64,000 bases of DNA from contig JBJXGX010000160.1 of the NCBI GenBank assembly GCA_046160305.1, forward strand, positions 1 through 64,000, in the 5' to 3' direction. Below the pieces are notes generated by a model. That model had not been told where the DNA came from. It ran no database searches and saw only the letters and a program-made list of their open reading frames with translations. The DNA comes from SHXR01 sp046160305. Its GTDB lineage: Bacteria; Pseudomonadota; Gammaproteobacteria; Burkholderiales; SG8-39. A program made the position numbers and the translations under genes. Below, one piece after another: positions 32,107 to 42,841 of this stretch; the stretch's first letter is position 1, and each line of letters starts with the position of its first letter.

Positions 32107-32979
32107 TCAACCCGCCCTCTTGCTTCGCTCGTAGAGCGGCATCACTTCAGGCAGGTGCCGTTCGATCTCCTTGATGCGATTCGGGCCGGTAGGGTGGGTC
32201 GACAGGAACTGCGGCGGCGCATTCTTGCTGGCCGAGGTCATCTTCTTCCATAGCGACACGCCCGCGCGCGGATCGAAGCCGGCCCGTGCGGCGAGATCCA
32301 GGCCGACAGCGTCGGCGTCCGTTTCATTGTCCCGCGAGAATTTGAGTGTCGCCAGGCCCCCGGCGTGATGAATCAATTCGGCGTACTTGCCGCCGCTGAT
32401 GGCAGCGCCGAGAATCGCCGTGCCGAATCGCGTGATGCCGTTCTTGGCCAGGCGCTCCCGCGCATGCTCGCGCAACGCATGGGCCACTTCATGACCCATC
32501 ACGACCGCGACTTCGTCGTCAGTGAGCCGTAGATTTTCCAGAATGCCGGTGTAGAACGCGATCTTGCCGCCGGGCATGCAGAACGCATTGATTTGTTTCG
32601 AACCGATCAGGTTCACCTCCCATTTCCACGATGCGGCCTGCGGATTGAAGCGATGGGCGTGCCGGGTGATGCGGTCGGCGATGGCCCGCAATCGGATGAC
32701 CTGCGGATGATGGTCCGGCGCAAGCGCCCCTTTCGAACGGGCGCCCGCGGTCATCTGGTGATACTGCTCGCTCGCGGTACGCTCGAGTTGCTCGGCGGGA
32801 ATGAGCTTTCGCCAAACCGAAGGGCTGTCCACTTGCACGCCATCGGCTTTGCTTGCGGCCCGCGACTCCGTTGCCTTGCTTGCCGGCTGCGATTCAGTGG
32901 TCTTGCTTGCGGGCTGCGCAGTGACCACCGGGCATGCCGCAAGCATGACCAAAGCAGCAAAGAGCGCATGATGATTCAT
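32107..32979 (-). CDS. M48-family metalloprotease, lipoprotein
   Basis: A 290-residue zinc peptidase of the BepA/LoiP type (periplasmic outer-membrane quality control). The signal peptide ends in the lipobox LAAC, so Cys16 should be lipidated. A short repeat-rich linker (PASKTTESQPASKATES) follows. The active site is HEVAH (His153, Glu154, His157), with third ligand Glu219 in DNETDADAVGLD. NAFCMPGGKIAFYTGIL is the conserved substrate-edge strand. A start four codons upstream (32991) is possible, but the ATG at 32979 gives a normal lipoprotein leader with AAAGGA upstream. Confidence 0.88.
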   Translation of the reverse strand: MNHHALFAALVMLAACPVVTAQPASKTTESQPASKATESRAASKADGVQVDSPSVWRKLIPAEQLERTASEQYHQMTAGARSKGALAPDHHPQVIRLRAIADRITRHAHRFNPQAASWKWEVNLIGSKQINAFCMPGGKIAFYTGILENLRLTDDEVAVVMGHEVAHALREHARERLAKNGITRFGTAILGAAISGGKYAELIHHAGGLATLKFSRDNETDADAVGLDLAARAGFDPRAGVSLWKKMTSASKNAPPQFLSTHPTGPNRIKEIERHLPEVMPLYERSKRAG

Positions 32980-33129
32980 GACCGTAAGCATCCTTTGACC
33001 CGAAGTGCGATCACGGAGGCAAAGTGGGGGCGGGCGGTGGGCATTGCAAGCCCGATCGGGCGGATGGCGGCGTAATCATGGTCGCCAAGGCGCGGTAACA
33101 TCGGTGTTTTATACGCGGATGATCCACTC

Positions 33130-33582
33130 ATGGCGGGACTCTACTTCGAAGAATTCGAGATCGGGCGTACGTTCGACCATCCATGGACGCGCACCGTCAC
33201 CGAGATGGACAACATTCTATTCTCCAGTCTGACCATGAATGTGCAGCCGCTTCATATCGACGCCCACTTCGCGGCCAAGACCGAGTTCGGCAAGCCGCTC
33301 GTGAACAGCATTTTCACGCTCGGGCTCATGATCGGGATATCGGTGAACGATACGACCGTCGGCACCACGATCGGCAATCTCGGCATGACCGAGGTGAAAT
33401 TTCCCAAGCCGGTTTTTCACGGCGACACGCTGCATGCGCGCACGAAGGTGCTCGCCAAGCGTGAAAGCAAATCCTGGCCGGATGCGGGGATCGTTGAGTT
33501 CGAACACGTCTGCCTGAATCAAGATGACCAGATCGTGGCGACCTGCAAGCGGTCGGCGTTCATGCGAAAGCATCCGAAATGA
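33130..33582 (+). CDS. MaoC-family (hot-dog) acyl-CoA dehydratase/hydratase
   Basis: A 150-residue hot-dog domain with FEIGRTFDHPWTRTVTEMDN and the hydratase-2 segment MNVQPLHIDAHFAAKTEFGKPLVNSIFTLGL, holding the Asp/His pair. It probably hydrates an enoyl-CoA such as mesaconyl-CoA. It overlaps the downstream HpcH/HpaI lyase gene by 4 nt (ATGA). A hydratase next to a citramalyl/malyl-CoA-lyase-type enzyme suggests consecutive steps on a branched C5 CoA ester, which is inference from family pairing. Confidence 0.85.
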   Translation: MAGLYFEEFEIGRTFDHPWTRTVTEMDNILFSSLTMNVQPLHIDAHFAAKTEFGKPLVNSIFTLGLMIGISVNDTTVGTTIGNLGMTEVKFPKPVFHGDTLHARTKVLAKRESKSWPDAGIVEFEHVCLNQDDQIVATCKRSAFMRKHPK

Positions 33583-34436
33583 GCCGCTCACTTCTCTTTG
33601 TTCCCGGCGATAGTCCGCGCAAGTTCGAGAAGGCGGCCGGTGGCGACGCCGACGGTTTGATTCTCGATCTGGAAGATTCCGTCGCGCCCGACACGAAAGC
33701 GGAAGCGCGCAGTCTGGTGCGCCAAATGCTTGCGCAAGGCGCGCCGGGCAAGCAATTGTGGGTGCGGATGAATGCGCTCGACACCGGCTTATCGCTCGAT
33801 GATCTGGCGGCAGTCGTTCCCGGCAAGCCTTTTGGAATCCTGTTGCCCAAGAGCCGCAATGGAGAGGACCTGCGCGAGGTGTCGCACTATCTCGATGCGC
33901 TCGAAGCGGCATCCGCCATCACGCGTGGATCGATCAAGATTCTCGCGATCGCCACCGAGCTTGGCAGTGCAATGTTCGGGCTGGGGACGTATGCGAATGT
34001 CACCTCGCGTTTATGGGGCATTACCTGGGGCGCGGAGGATCTTTCCGCTGATCTGGGCGTGATGACCAAGATCGTGGACGGCGTCTACACCGACGCCTTC
34101 CGTATCGCCCGTGCAATGTGTCTTTACGCGGCGGCGAATGCTGGCGTACGTGCGCTTGATACCGTGTGCGTCGATATCGACAACATCGAGGTCGCCAAGC
34201 GTGAATCGGCCGAGGCGCGGCGCGACGGATTCGCGGGAAAACTTTCGATTCATCCGAAGCATGTGCCGGTGATCAATGCGGCGTTCACGCCGGGCTCGGA
34301 CGAGATCGACTGGGCGAAAAAAATTGTCGCGGCGTTCGCGGGGAAGCCCAACACCGGTGCGTTCAAGATGGATGGCAAGATGATCGATCGGCCGCACCTT
34401 CGCGCCGCGCGCCGGATACTTGGCATTGCGGAATGA
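33579..34436 (+). CDS. HpcH/HpaI-family CoA-ester lyase (citrate lyase beta-like)
   Basis: This 285-residue TIM-barrel lyase starts SRSLLFVPGDSPRKFEKAAG and has DGLILDLEDSVAPDTKAEAR with metal-binding acidic residues, WVRMNALDTG, and WGAEDLSADLG. These features match malyl-CoA, citramalyl-CoA and beta-methylmalyl-CoA lyases, which split a 3-hydroxyacyl-CoA into two fragments using Mg2+. Its ATG overlaps the stop of the MaoC gene, so the two are translationally coupled. The downstream amidohydrolase begins 112 nt later and may be in the same transcript. Confidence 0.87.
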   Translation: MSRSLLFVPGDSPRKFEKAAGGDADGLILDLEDSVAPDTKAEARSLVRQMLAQGAPGKQLWVRMNALDTGLSLDDLAAVVPGKPFGILLPKSRNGEDLREVSHYLDALEAASAITRGSIKILAIATELGSAMFGLGTYANVTSRLWGITWGAEDLSADLGVMTKIVDGVYTDAFRIARAMCLYAAANAGVRALDTVCVDIDNIEVAKRESAEARRDGFAGKLSIHPKHVPVINAAFTPGSDEIDWAKKIVAAFAGKPNTGAFKMDGKMIDRPHLRAARRILGIAE

Positions 34437-34548
34437 ACCAGGCGCGCTCGAATCCAAAATGTAATGGCATTTCGCATTACGCCTTGCCTCGAATGCAGGG
34501 AATAGTTAGCCTTGGGTTGCGCCAATTCTCAGACGAGGGACTCGACCG

Positions 34549-35553
34549 ATGATGCTCGACGTATTCAACCACTTCATGCCGAAAACGATTTTCGATCGAT
34601 TGAGCGATCTGGTTCCAGGTCATATCGCGCTCTCCGCGTTTCCCGGGCTGCCCACTCTCTGGGACACGAACGCACGCCTTCGCCTGATGGATGAGTTCGG
34701 CGACTACCAGCAGGTGCTGTCGCTGTCCAATCCGCCGATCGAAGTGCTCGGATCCGCCACCGTGACGCCTGAGCTCGCGCGCATCGCGAACGATGGCCTG
34801 GCGGAGTTATGCCGCAAACATCCAGACCAGTTCCCCTGTTTCATCGCCTCGATGCCGATGAACAATGCCGAGGCATGTCTGGTCGAAATCGATCGGACGA
34901 TCAATCAACTGGGTGCCCGCGGTATCCAGGTGTTCACCAATGTTCTTGGCAAGCCATTGAGCGCACCGGAGTTCAGGCCGATCTTTCAAGCGATGGCGAA
35001 GCATGATCTGCCGGTCTGGATCCATCCGATCCGGGGGCCGCAGTTCTCCGATTATTCGAGCGAGCAGAAATCCGAGGACGAAATCTGGTTCACATTCGGA
35101 TGGCCCTACGAGACGACGGCGTGCGTGACCCGGCTCATTTTTTCCGGGATCTACGACGAGCTGCCAAGCCTCAAGATCATCACGCATCACATGGGCGGGA
35201 TGATTCCGTATTTCGCCGCGAAGATCGAGCTTGGCTTCGATCAGATATTCAACGGCTCGCCGTCGCTGAACCCGGCGGCGATCAAGGCAGGACTCAAGAA
35301 GCCGCTGATCGATTACTACCACATGCTCTATGCCGACACGGCGCTGAACGGTAGCGCGAATGCGACGCGATGCGGGCACGCGTTCTTCGAGACCGACCAT
35401 TCAGTGTTTGCAACCGACGCGCCATTCGATGCCGAGCAAGGACGTACGCTGATCGGATCGACGATCAAGGCGGTGCGCGCGCTGCCGATTCCGAAGGTGG
35501 AGCAGGATAAGATTCTGTCGGGGAATGCGCGGAAGCTGCTCAGGCTTAACTAG
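34549..35553 (+). CDS. ACMSD-like amidohydrolase (decarboxylase type)
   Basis: The protein has 334 residues. It starts MMLDVFNHFMPKTIFDRL, where the usual HxH metal motif is reduced to FNHF, as in one branch of aminocarboxymuconate-semialdehyde decarboxylase relatives. WIHPIRGP supplies a later histidine, ITHHMGGMIPYFAAK the HH pair, and FATDAPFDAEQG the terminal Asp. Members decarboxylate or hydrolyse aromatic or dicarboxylic substrates with a divalent metal. The first ligand appears replaced, so activity should be confirmed. It may share an mRNA with the MaoC and lyase genes. Confidence 0.83.
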   Translation: MMLDVFNHFMPKTIFDRLSDLVPGHIALSAFPGLPTLWDTNARLRLMDEFGDYQQVLSLSNPPIEVLGSATVTPELARIANDGLAELCRKHPDQFPCFIASMPMNNAEACLVEIDRTINQLGARGIQVFTNVLGKPLSAPEFRPIFQAMAKHDLPVWIHPIRGPQFSDYSSEQKSEDEIWFTFGWPYETTACVTRLIFSGIYDELPSLKIITHHMGGMIPYFAAKIELGFDQIFNGSPSLNPAAIKAGLKKPLIDYYHMLYADTALNGSANATRCGHAFFETDHSVFATDAPFDAEQGRTLIGSTIKAVRALPIPKVEQDKILSGNARKLLRLN

Positions 35554-35565
35554 ATCTCTCGATCT

Positions 35566-35743
35566 TCACCACGGAGGACGCAGAGGACACAGAGGAAGGA
35601 CACAGCGAGGACCGGCGTGCGCGCAGTGTTCGTGGGACATCGCCGGCACGCGATTGCACATACCCATCTCGCGGGGATTGGGCCAACGAACGCCTTCTCA
35701 ACAATAGCCACTGCGCCCTCTGCGTCCCCTGTGGTTCAATTTT
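35566..35743. repeat. Intergenic inverted-repeat element, CCACGG family, copy 2
   Basis: Left arm TTCACCACGGAGGACGCAGAGG and right arm CTCTGCGTCCCCTGTGGTTCAA are imperfect inverted repeats about 120 nt apart. The arms share the GACGCAGAGG core with 25474 and the CCACGG start with 20453. It fills the gap between the amidohydrolase and dienelactone-hydrolase genes, and the right arm ends about 17 nt before the next ATG. Confidence 0.75.
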
Positions 35744-35759
35744 CAGTTGGAGCATCTCG

Positions 35760-36458
35760 ATGCGTACGCAGAACATCAAAGTTCCCATGCGAGACGGCAC
35801 CATGGGTGCCTACCTCGCGATTCCTGATCGCACCCCGGTGGGTGCGGTCATCGCCATCATGGAGATCTGGGGTGTCAACGACACCATGCGTCATCATGCG
35901 CATGAGTTCGCCGAGGCAGGATTTGTATGCCTCGTTCCCGATCTCTTCTGGCGACAAGAGCCTGGTATCGAGTTGTCGGACCATGATCCCGATCACGCCA
36001 AGAAGGCGTTCGATCTCTACTACGACTTCGACTACGACCTTGGCGTCAAAGACATGGTCGACGCCTGGCGATTTTTGGAGAACATGAAAGAGTGCAACGG
36101 CAAGGTGGGCGCGGTAGGCTATTGCCTCGGGGGCAAGCTTTGCTATTTGATGTGTTGCCGCACGGACATTCCGTGCGCCGTGGCCTACTACGGTACCTAT
36201 ATCGAGCACCGCATCAAGGAAGCGCCCAATCTCCACCGACCCTTCATGTTGCACATGGCAATGAAAGATCGCTGGGTGCAGGCCGAAGTGAACGATCTCA
36301 TCGAGCGGCGCCTCTCACCCAATCCGCTTGTCACGATCCACAAATACCCGGACGCCGATCACGCGTTCGCGCGCAAAGGCGGCCGGCCATTCCGGCAGGC
36401 GGATGCGGATCGCGCGCTCGGTCTTACCGTCGATTTTTTTCGCCGGCATCTCATCTGA
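35760..36458 (+). CDS. Dienelactone hydrolase family protein
   Basis: A 232-residue alpha/beta-hydrolase with a cysteine nucleophile: GYCLGGK places Cys122, Asp170 lies in MAMKDRW, and His201 in DADHAFARKG. Glu35 in MEIWGVN matches the residue that primes the cysteine in DLH. The family opens dienelactones from modified ortho-cleavage of catechols and also hydrolyses other lactones or esters. All key residues are present, so it should be active. TTGGAG precedes the ATG at suitable spacing, placing the Shine-Dalgarno next to the repeat element. Confidence 0.9.
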   Translation: MRTQNIKVPMRDGTMGAYLAIPDRTPVGAVIAIMEIWGVNDTMRHHAHEFAEAGFVCLVPDLFWRQEPGIELSDHDPDHAKKAFDLYYDFDYDLGVKDMVDAWRFLENMKECNGKVGAVGYCLGGKLCYLMCCRTDIPCAVAYYGTYIEHRIKEAPNLHRPFMLHMAMKDRWVQAEVNDLIERRLSPNPLVTIHKYPDADHAFARKGGRPFRQADADRALGLTVDFFRRHLI

Positions 36459-36584
36459 TCGGCGGATGACGGCGCTTCGTGTAATGGGGCGCGAATGGCC
36501 CAATGGCGGTAAAAGTGGCGGTAAAAGAAGTGCTGGCTGTACGAGCGTATCGGGACAGTTAACACCAACAAAGGGGAGGCACCA
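36459..36584. other. Short intergenic region with GGCGGTAAAAG repeat
   Basis: TGGCGGTAAAAG occurs twice in tandem (about 36502-36526). It lies between the dienelactone hydrolase and DoxX genes. AAAGGGGAGG at 36570 is the DoxX ribosome-binding site. Confidence 0.5.
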
Positions 36585-36995
36585 ATGAGTGCATCGACGC
36601 AGAATTTCCTGCAACTGATTGGCCGCATCATGTTGTCGCTGATATTCATCGTAGCCGGGATACGCAAGGCAATGGCCTTTACCGGAACGGTCGCCTACAT
36701 GGCCAAATTCGGTGTTCCATTCACCGAGCCTCTGGCGGTCGCGGCAATCGCGCTGGAGATTCTTGGTGGGCTCGCGCTGCTGCTCGGCTGGAAGACGCGT
36801 TCCGTTGCGGCCGTCCTCGCGATCTTCGTCGTCATCATTACGCCGATATTTCACGCGTTCTGGGCTGTCGATGCGGCCGCCTTCGGGAATCAGCTCAACC
36901 ATTTCCTCAAGAACGTCTGCCTCGTCGGCGGGCTTTTGTACGTGGTCGCGTTCGGTGCCGGGATGTACAGCATCGAGGGCGGCGAGCGGCGTTAG
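36585..36995 (+). CDS. DoxX-family membrane protein
   Basis: A 136-residue protein with four predicted helices: FLQLIGRIMLSLIFIVAGIRK, LAVAAIALEILGGLALLLGW, VAAVLAIFVVIITPIFHAFW and NVCLVGGLLYVVAFGAGMYS. DoxX-like proteins are small inner-membrane proteins of unclear biochemistry; some act in oxidative-stress complexes or as subunits of thiosulfate:quinone oxidoreductase. AAAGGGGAGG lies close to the ATG. The neighbouring dienelactone hydrolase gene is 126 nt upstream on the same strand. Confidence 0.88.
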   Translation: MSASTQNFLQLIGRIMLSLIFIVAGIRKAMAFTGTVAYMAKFGVPFTEPLAVAAIALEILGGLALLLGWKTRSVAAVLAIFVVIITPIFHAFWAVDAAAFGNQLNHFLKNVCLVGGLLYVVAFGAGMYSIEGGERR

Positions 36996-37005
36996 CGTCG
37001 CATCG

Positions 37006-37704
37006 CTAGACCTCTCGCGTGATCATCGGAAAGTGCAGATTCCCGCCGGTAAAGGGCGGAAACTTGTGAAAGTCTTCGCGCATCGCATGCCGGGCCGGGG
37101 AATTGAGCGAGGCGGTCAAGGCTTCCGGCGTATCGAAGACGACCTTGTTTCGTTGCATCACGTCGGCGCGCGGCCAGGGTAGAAATCCGCACCAATCGAT
37201 GCGGGTGCAGATCTCAATTTCCCGAATGCCCGCGAATTTCGCCATCAATTGAGGATGGTGGCCGATGTAGTACCAAAGCCACGCGTTGAAATCTTCCGCT
37301 TGGCCGGGATACTCGACGAGGTAGGTGCAGCGCCGATCGTCCGCATTCACCACGGGCTTCGGCTCGGGCACATCGAATGGGCGCGACAGCATGGCCTGTT
37401 GTTGCACCGCCGCGCGCGCGAGGCTCGGAAGCGCGTTCGGCGCGGTCAACGCCTGCAGGTGCCCGTTCGGTGCGAGGGCATTCTCCAGGGCAGCGATCTC
37501 GTCAAAATAGAGCTCGAACGCAAGTTGTGGCGACGGGCCGTCATTCAGATAGGGATCATGCGTCGCGGACGGGGTGAATACCAGGCCACGCCGAAGACCC
37601 GGGGTAGTGCCGACCAGATCGACGACGCGCGATTCTTCCGCCGCCGTAATGCGCATCGTGGGGGACTGCCGGTCATGGAAGAAGAGGAAATACGCGAAGC
37701 GCAT
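37006..37704 (-). CDS. EthD/REDY-like dimeric alpha/beta-barrel protein
   Basis: The protein has 232 residues, seemingly two ferredoxin-like (dimeric alpha-beta barrel) halves: RFAYFLFFHDRQSP opens the first, CTYLVEYPGQAEDFNAWLWYYIGHHPQLMAKFAGIREIEICTR the second. The EthD-type pattern (H-hh-A/F-hPGI-REIEI) is seen in the second half. Such proteins accompany oxygenases as auxiliary or ring-modifying factors. The frame is open to 37923, but ATG at 37704 begins the first strand. It is divergently arranged with the Rieske oxygenase at 37847, so the two may share control. Confidence 0.65.
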   Translation of the reverse strand: MRFAYFLFFHDRQSPTMRITAAEESRVVDLVGTTPGLRRGLVFTPSATHDPYLNDGPSPQLAFELYFDEIAALENALAPNGHLQALTAPNALPSLARAAVQQQAMLSRPFDVPEPKPVVNADDRRCTYLVEYPGQAEDFNAWLWYYIGHHPQLMAKFAGIREIEICTRIDWCGFLPWPRADVMQRNKVVFDTPEALTASLNSPARHAMREDFHKFPPFTGGNLHFPMITREV

Positions 37705-37846
37705 AGTGGTCTCGCACGCTGTTGAGGGGATGGAATTTCCAGGCAGCCGGCATGATAAAGCCCGACGATCCCTTTGACAGGGCGCGCGCACGCTCCTACA
37801 GTTGGCGCTGGAATGTTTCCCTTGGCACGCCTTCGGAGTAAAGACC

Positions 37847-38908
37847 ATGTTCTTGCGCAATGCCTGGTATGTGGCCGCGTGGGCCAGTGAACTCGCGAGC
37901 GGACAGTTGTTGGCTCGCACCATCTGTGGCGACCAGATCGTCTTCTGGCGGGATCAGAGCGGGAAGGCGTGCGCGGTTGAAGATCGTTGCTGCCATCGCC
38001 TGTTTCCGCTGAGCAAAGGATCGGTCGCCGGTGATTTCATCAAGTGCGGCTATCACGGCTTCGAGTACGACTGCTCGGGCAAGTGCGTCCTGATTCCCTC
38101 GCAGCGCGACATTCCGCAAAATGCACGCGTACGCAACTACACGGTCGTGGAGCGCCATAGTGCGGTGTTCATCTGGATGGGCGATGCGGCAACCGCTGAC
38201 ATGACAAGGATTCCGGAGCTGCCGACCAGTGATCCACAGTTCGGCTGGAAAGGCGCGCGGTACTACGTGCATGGCAACTACGAACTCATCATCGAGAATC
38301 TGCTCGACCTCACACACCTCACATTTGTGCACGCGTCCACGATCGGCAATTACGCGTTGATCGACAGCCCGAATGTGAAGACAGAGCGCTGGGAGCGCGA
38401 AGTACAGGTGAGTCGCTGGATGATGAATTCGGATCCTCCACCGACCTATGTGAAAGCGGGCAACTTCAAGGGCAAGGTTGACCGCTGGCAGATCATCCGA
38501 TGGGTGGAGCCGTCTGTCGTGCGCCTATGGACTGGCGCCGCGCCGCACGAGCAAAACGCGCGCGAGAAGATTGCGGCGCACGGTGCACCCGAGGGTGCAA
38601 AACTTGGCGGCATCGGCCTTTTCAATCTGAATCTCATCACGCCCGAGACGGAAAAGACGACGCATTATTTCTGGGCGCAGGGACAGGACATGCAGCCAAA
38701 CAATCAGGCGATGACCGATATGGTGTTCGGGCAGATCGAGATGGCGTTCACGCAGGACTGGGAAGTGTTCGAGCTGCAGCAGACGCGGATGGACCAGGCG
38801 CCGGGGCGCGCACGCGTGGATGTGAACGGCGATGCCGGGGGCATTCAGGCGATCAACATCCTCAGGCGATCGATCGAGGCGGAGAAGACGTTGCGGGTGG
38901 CGGCCTAA
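37847..38908 (+). CDS. Rieske aromatic-ring oxygenase alpha subunit (VanA-like)
   Basis: This complete 353-residue oxygenase has Rieske ligands Cys48-x-His50 and Cys67-x2-His70, and a mononuclear iron site in IENLLDLTHLTFVHAS (His157, His162). The order and length match vanillate O-demethylase and phenoxybenzoate/phthalate dioxygenase groups, which need a separate ferredoxin reductase; none is adjacent. The frame is open from 37802, but ATG at 37847 has GGAG upstream. Unlike the pair at 7130-8851 it carries both metal centres in one chain. Confidence 0.9.
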   Translation: MFLRNAWYVAAWASELASGQLLARTICGDQIVFWRDQSGKACAVEDRCCHRLFPLSKGSVAGDFIKCGYHGFEYDCSGKCVLIPSQRDIPQNARVRNYTVVERHSAVFIWMGDAATADMTRIPELPTSDPQFGWKGARYYVHGNYELIIENLLDLTHLTFVHASTIGNYALIDSPNVKTERWEREVQVSRWMMNSDPPPTYVKAGNFKGKVDRWQIIRWVEPSVVRLWTGAAPHEQNAREKIAAHGAPEGAKLGGIGLFNLNLITPETEKTTHYFWAQGQDMQPNNQAMTDMVFGQIEMAFTQDWEVFELQQTRMDQAPGRARVDVNGDAGGIQAINILRRSIEAEKTLRVAA

Positions 38909-38923
38909 AGCGACATTCTTGAA

Positions 38924-38952
38924 CCGCGATGGACGCGAAGGACGCGAAGGGT
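38924..38952 (+). repeat. CCACGG/GGACGC-family element, degenerate arm
   Basis: GAACCGCGATGGACGCGAAGGACGCGAAGG contains a GGACGCGAA tandem repeat resembling the purine-rich arms of the elements at 20453 and 35566. No right arm was found. The rest of 38953-39099 shows nothing recognisable. Confidence 0.4.
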
Positions 38953-39099
38953 ATTCCACGAAGCATCGAATGTCCGGATCGATGATTCGCGGAATGACTC
39001 GGTCCGACCTTGCTCGTGTTGCATCACCGAGAAGTCGTACGGCCGGATGCGATAAGCCTGCGACCGGCAGCACGCGCCGTGCGGTCAGCGTTGAATACT

Positions 39100-40956
<1,857 letters not shown>

Positions 40957-41191
40957 ATTTTTTCTCCGTCTTCTTATGATGAATATCCGGCGAGTACCTA
41001 TCGCCCGGCAATCGATATTCGACTGATGATCACGCGCCGGCGGCGTCGTGGCAGGCCGAGATTGCGGCCAACCACGCACCGCGCGATAACTTCACGACCC
41101 ACGGCTTGATGAGCACGGGCTCGCTGACTCCTTCATTCAATATAACATCTTCATCTTTGGCCTCATTGCGATCGAGTCCGGACGCACGCGG

Positions 41192-41953
41192 TCAATGCAC
41201 CACCGACCCACCGTCCACAACGATGCATTGCCCAGTCATGAAGTCACTGTCCGCGCTGCAGAGGTAGACCATCGTTCCGGTCAGATCTTCGGGCACCTGC
41301 TCGCGCTGCAGCGCCCGCGTCGAGGCGTTCATCTTGATCATCGCTCCGGTGAAGCTCGCGTTCGATTTCACGCCTTCGCTCATCGTGAGCCCAGGGGCGA
41401 GCGTATTCACGCAGATGCCGTCGTCGCCGAGCTCGCGCGCCATGCATCGCGTCATACCGACCACCGCGGCCTTTGATGTCACGTAATGCAGCATCATCGG
41501 CGTGCCCTTGAACACGGTGCCCGATGCGATGTTGACGATCTTGCCGTACTTGTTCCTGCGCATCTCGGGTACCGCCGCCTTCACGCATTCGAAGACGCCG
41601 CGCACATTGACCGCCATGAGCTTGTCCCATTCCTCGCTCGAAATTTCCATGAAATGCTTCTGTTGAAGTGCGGCGAAGACCGCGGCATTGTTCACCAGGA
41701 TGTCGAGCTTGCCGAATGCCTTGATGGTGCTCGCGACCATCGCCTGCGCCGATTTCGGATCGGCCACATCGCAGTGCACCGCGATGGCCTGTCCGCCGGC
41801 GCGCTTGATTTCTTCCGCGACGGGTTTGGCATCGAGAACGTCGGCCGCGCATACGCGTGCTCCCGCCGCGGCAAGCGCTTTGGCGTAGGCGGCGCCAATG
41901 CCGCGCGCACCGCCGGTGACGATAGCCACGCGGCCTTCGAGTCGTTGGGTCAT
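41192..41953 (-). CDS. Classical short-chain dehydrogenase/reductase
   Basis: The 253-residue SDR has the cofactor motif TGGARGIG (13-20), LVNNAA, and the catalytic Ser144, Tyr157 and Lys161 (YVTSK). The C-terminus GQCIVVDGG is typical of FabG-like and 3-hydroxyacyl reductases. An Asp at the end of beta-2 (AADVLD) suggests NAD rather than NADP. The ATG is followed by the usual MTQRLEGRVAIVTGG start. It is divergent from the atypical SDR at 42043 with 89 nt between them. Confidence 0.88.
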   Translation of the reverse strand: MTQRLEGRVAIVTGGARGIGAAYAKALAAAGARVCAADVLDAKPVAEEIKRAGGQAIAVHCDVADPKSAQAMVASTIKAFGKLDILVNNAAVFAALQQKHFMEISSEEWDKLMAVNVRGVFECVKAAVPEMRRNKYGKIVNIASGTVFKGTPMMLHYVTSKAAVVGMTRCMARELGDDGICVNTLAPGLTMSEGVKSNASFTGAMIKMNASTRALQREQVPEDLTGTMVYLCSADSDFMTGQCIVVDGGSVVH

Positions 41954-42042
41954 TTGAGGTTTCCTCCAGCGTGAGAGATGATCGGGATGACGCTCGAATA
42001 GAATAACCCGCTTGGGCCGAACTCGCCGCGAAAGCCACCACC

Positions 42043-42822
42043 ATGGATCTGGGAATCAAAGGCCGCAAGGCGATCATCTGCGCATCCTCCAAGGGCCTCG
42101 GACGCGCCTGCGCGACGTCCCTCGCGCGGGAAGGCGTCATCATCTATCTCAACGCACGCAACGAAGCAGTGCTCAATGAGACGGCCGCTGAGCTTCGCGC
42201 GGAAACCGGCGCCACGGTGTATGCCGTCGCGGCCGACATCAACACGGAGGCGGGGCGCGCGAAGTTGATCGCCGCGTGCCCATCGGCCGATATCCTCGTC
42301 AACAACAACGCCGGCCCGCCACCAGGCAAGATCGAGGATTGGGATCGAAAGGCCTGGAACGGCGCGATCGAAGCCAACATGCTGGCGCCGATTTTCATGA
42401 TCCAGGCGCTGGTGCCCGGCATGCGTGACCGAAAATTCGGACGCATCGTGAATATCACCTCGGCCATGGTGAAGTCGCCACGCCCCGCGATGGGTCTTTC
42501 GACCGCGGCGCGCGCAGGGCTCATCGCGTTCTCGAAATCGCTCTCGATCGACGTAGCGGTCCACAATGTGACGATCAACAACCTGTTGCCGGAGCGTATC
42601 GACACCGATCGCCAGAAATTCATGGCCGAGCGGATGATGAAAGAGGGCGGCATCACCTACGAGGAAGCGAGAAAGCGGATCGCCGCGTCGATCGCGGCCA
42701 AGCGGCTTGGGCATCCGACGGAATTCGGGGACGCGTGCGCCTATCTGTGCAGCGATCAGGCGAGTTTCATTTCGGGCCAGAACCTGCAGATCGACGGTGG
42801 CTCGTATGCGGGGCTTATATAG
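42043..42822 (+). CDS. Atypical SDR lacking the YxxxK motif
   Basis: A 259-residue SDR-fold protein whose cofactor motif is CASSKGLG instead of TGxxxGxG, and NNNAG is kept as NNNAGPPPG. At the catalytic position the segment GLSTAARAG places Ser153 where Tyr is expected and Arg157 where Lys is expected; Ser140 (NITS) is retained. Related sequences with LSxxxR are a known subgroup of SDR annotations with unproven chemistry. The C-terminus GQNLQIDGGSY is normal. It may use a different acid/base or have a binding role. Convergent with the Bug gene at 42842. Confidence 0.8.
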   Translation: MDLGIKGRKAIICASSKGLGRACATSLAREGVIIYLNARNEAVLNETAAELRAETGATVYAVAADINTEAGRAKLIAACPSADILVNNNAGPPPGKIEDWDRKAWNGAIEANMLAPIFMIQALVPGMRDRKFGRIVNITSAMVKSPRPAMGLSTAARAGLIAFSKSLSIDVAVHNVTINNLLPERIDTDRQKFMAERMMKEGGITYEEARKRIAASIAAKRLGHPTEFGDACAYLCSDQASFISGQNLQIDGGSYAGLI

Positions 42823-42841
42823 GGATCAGCGAGCCTTGCGC

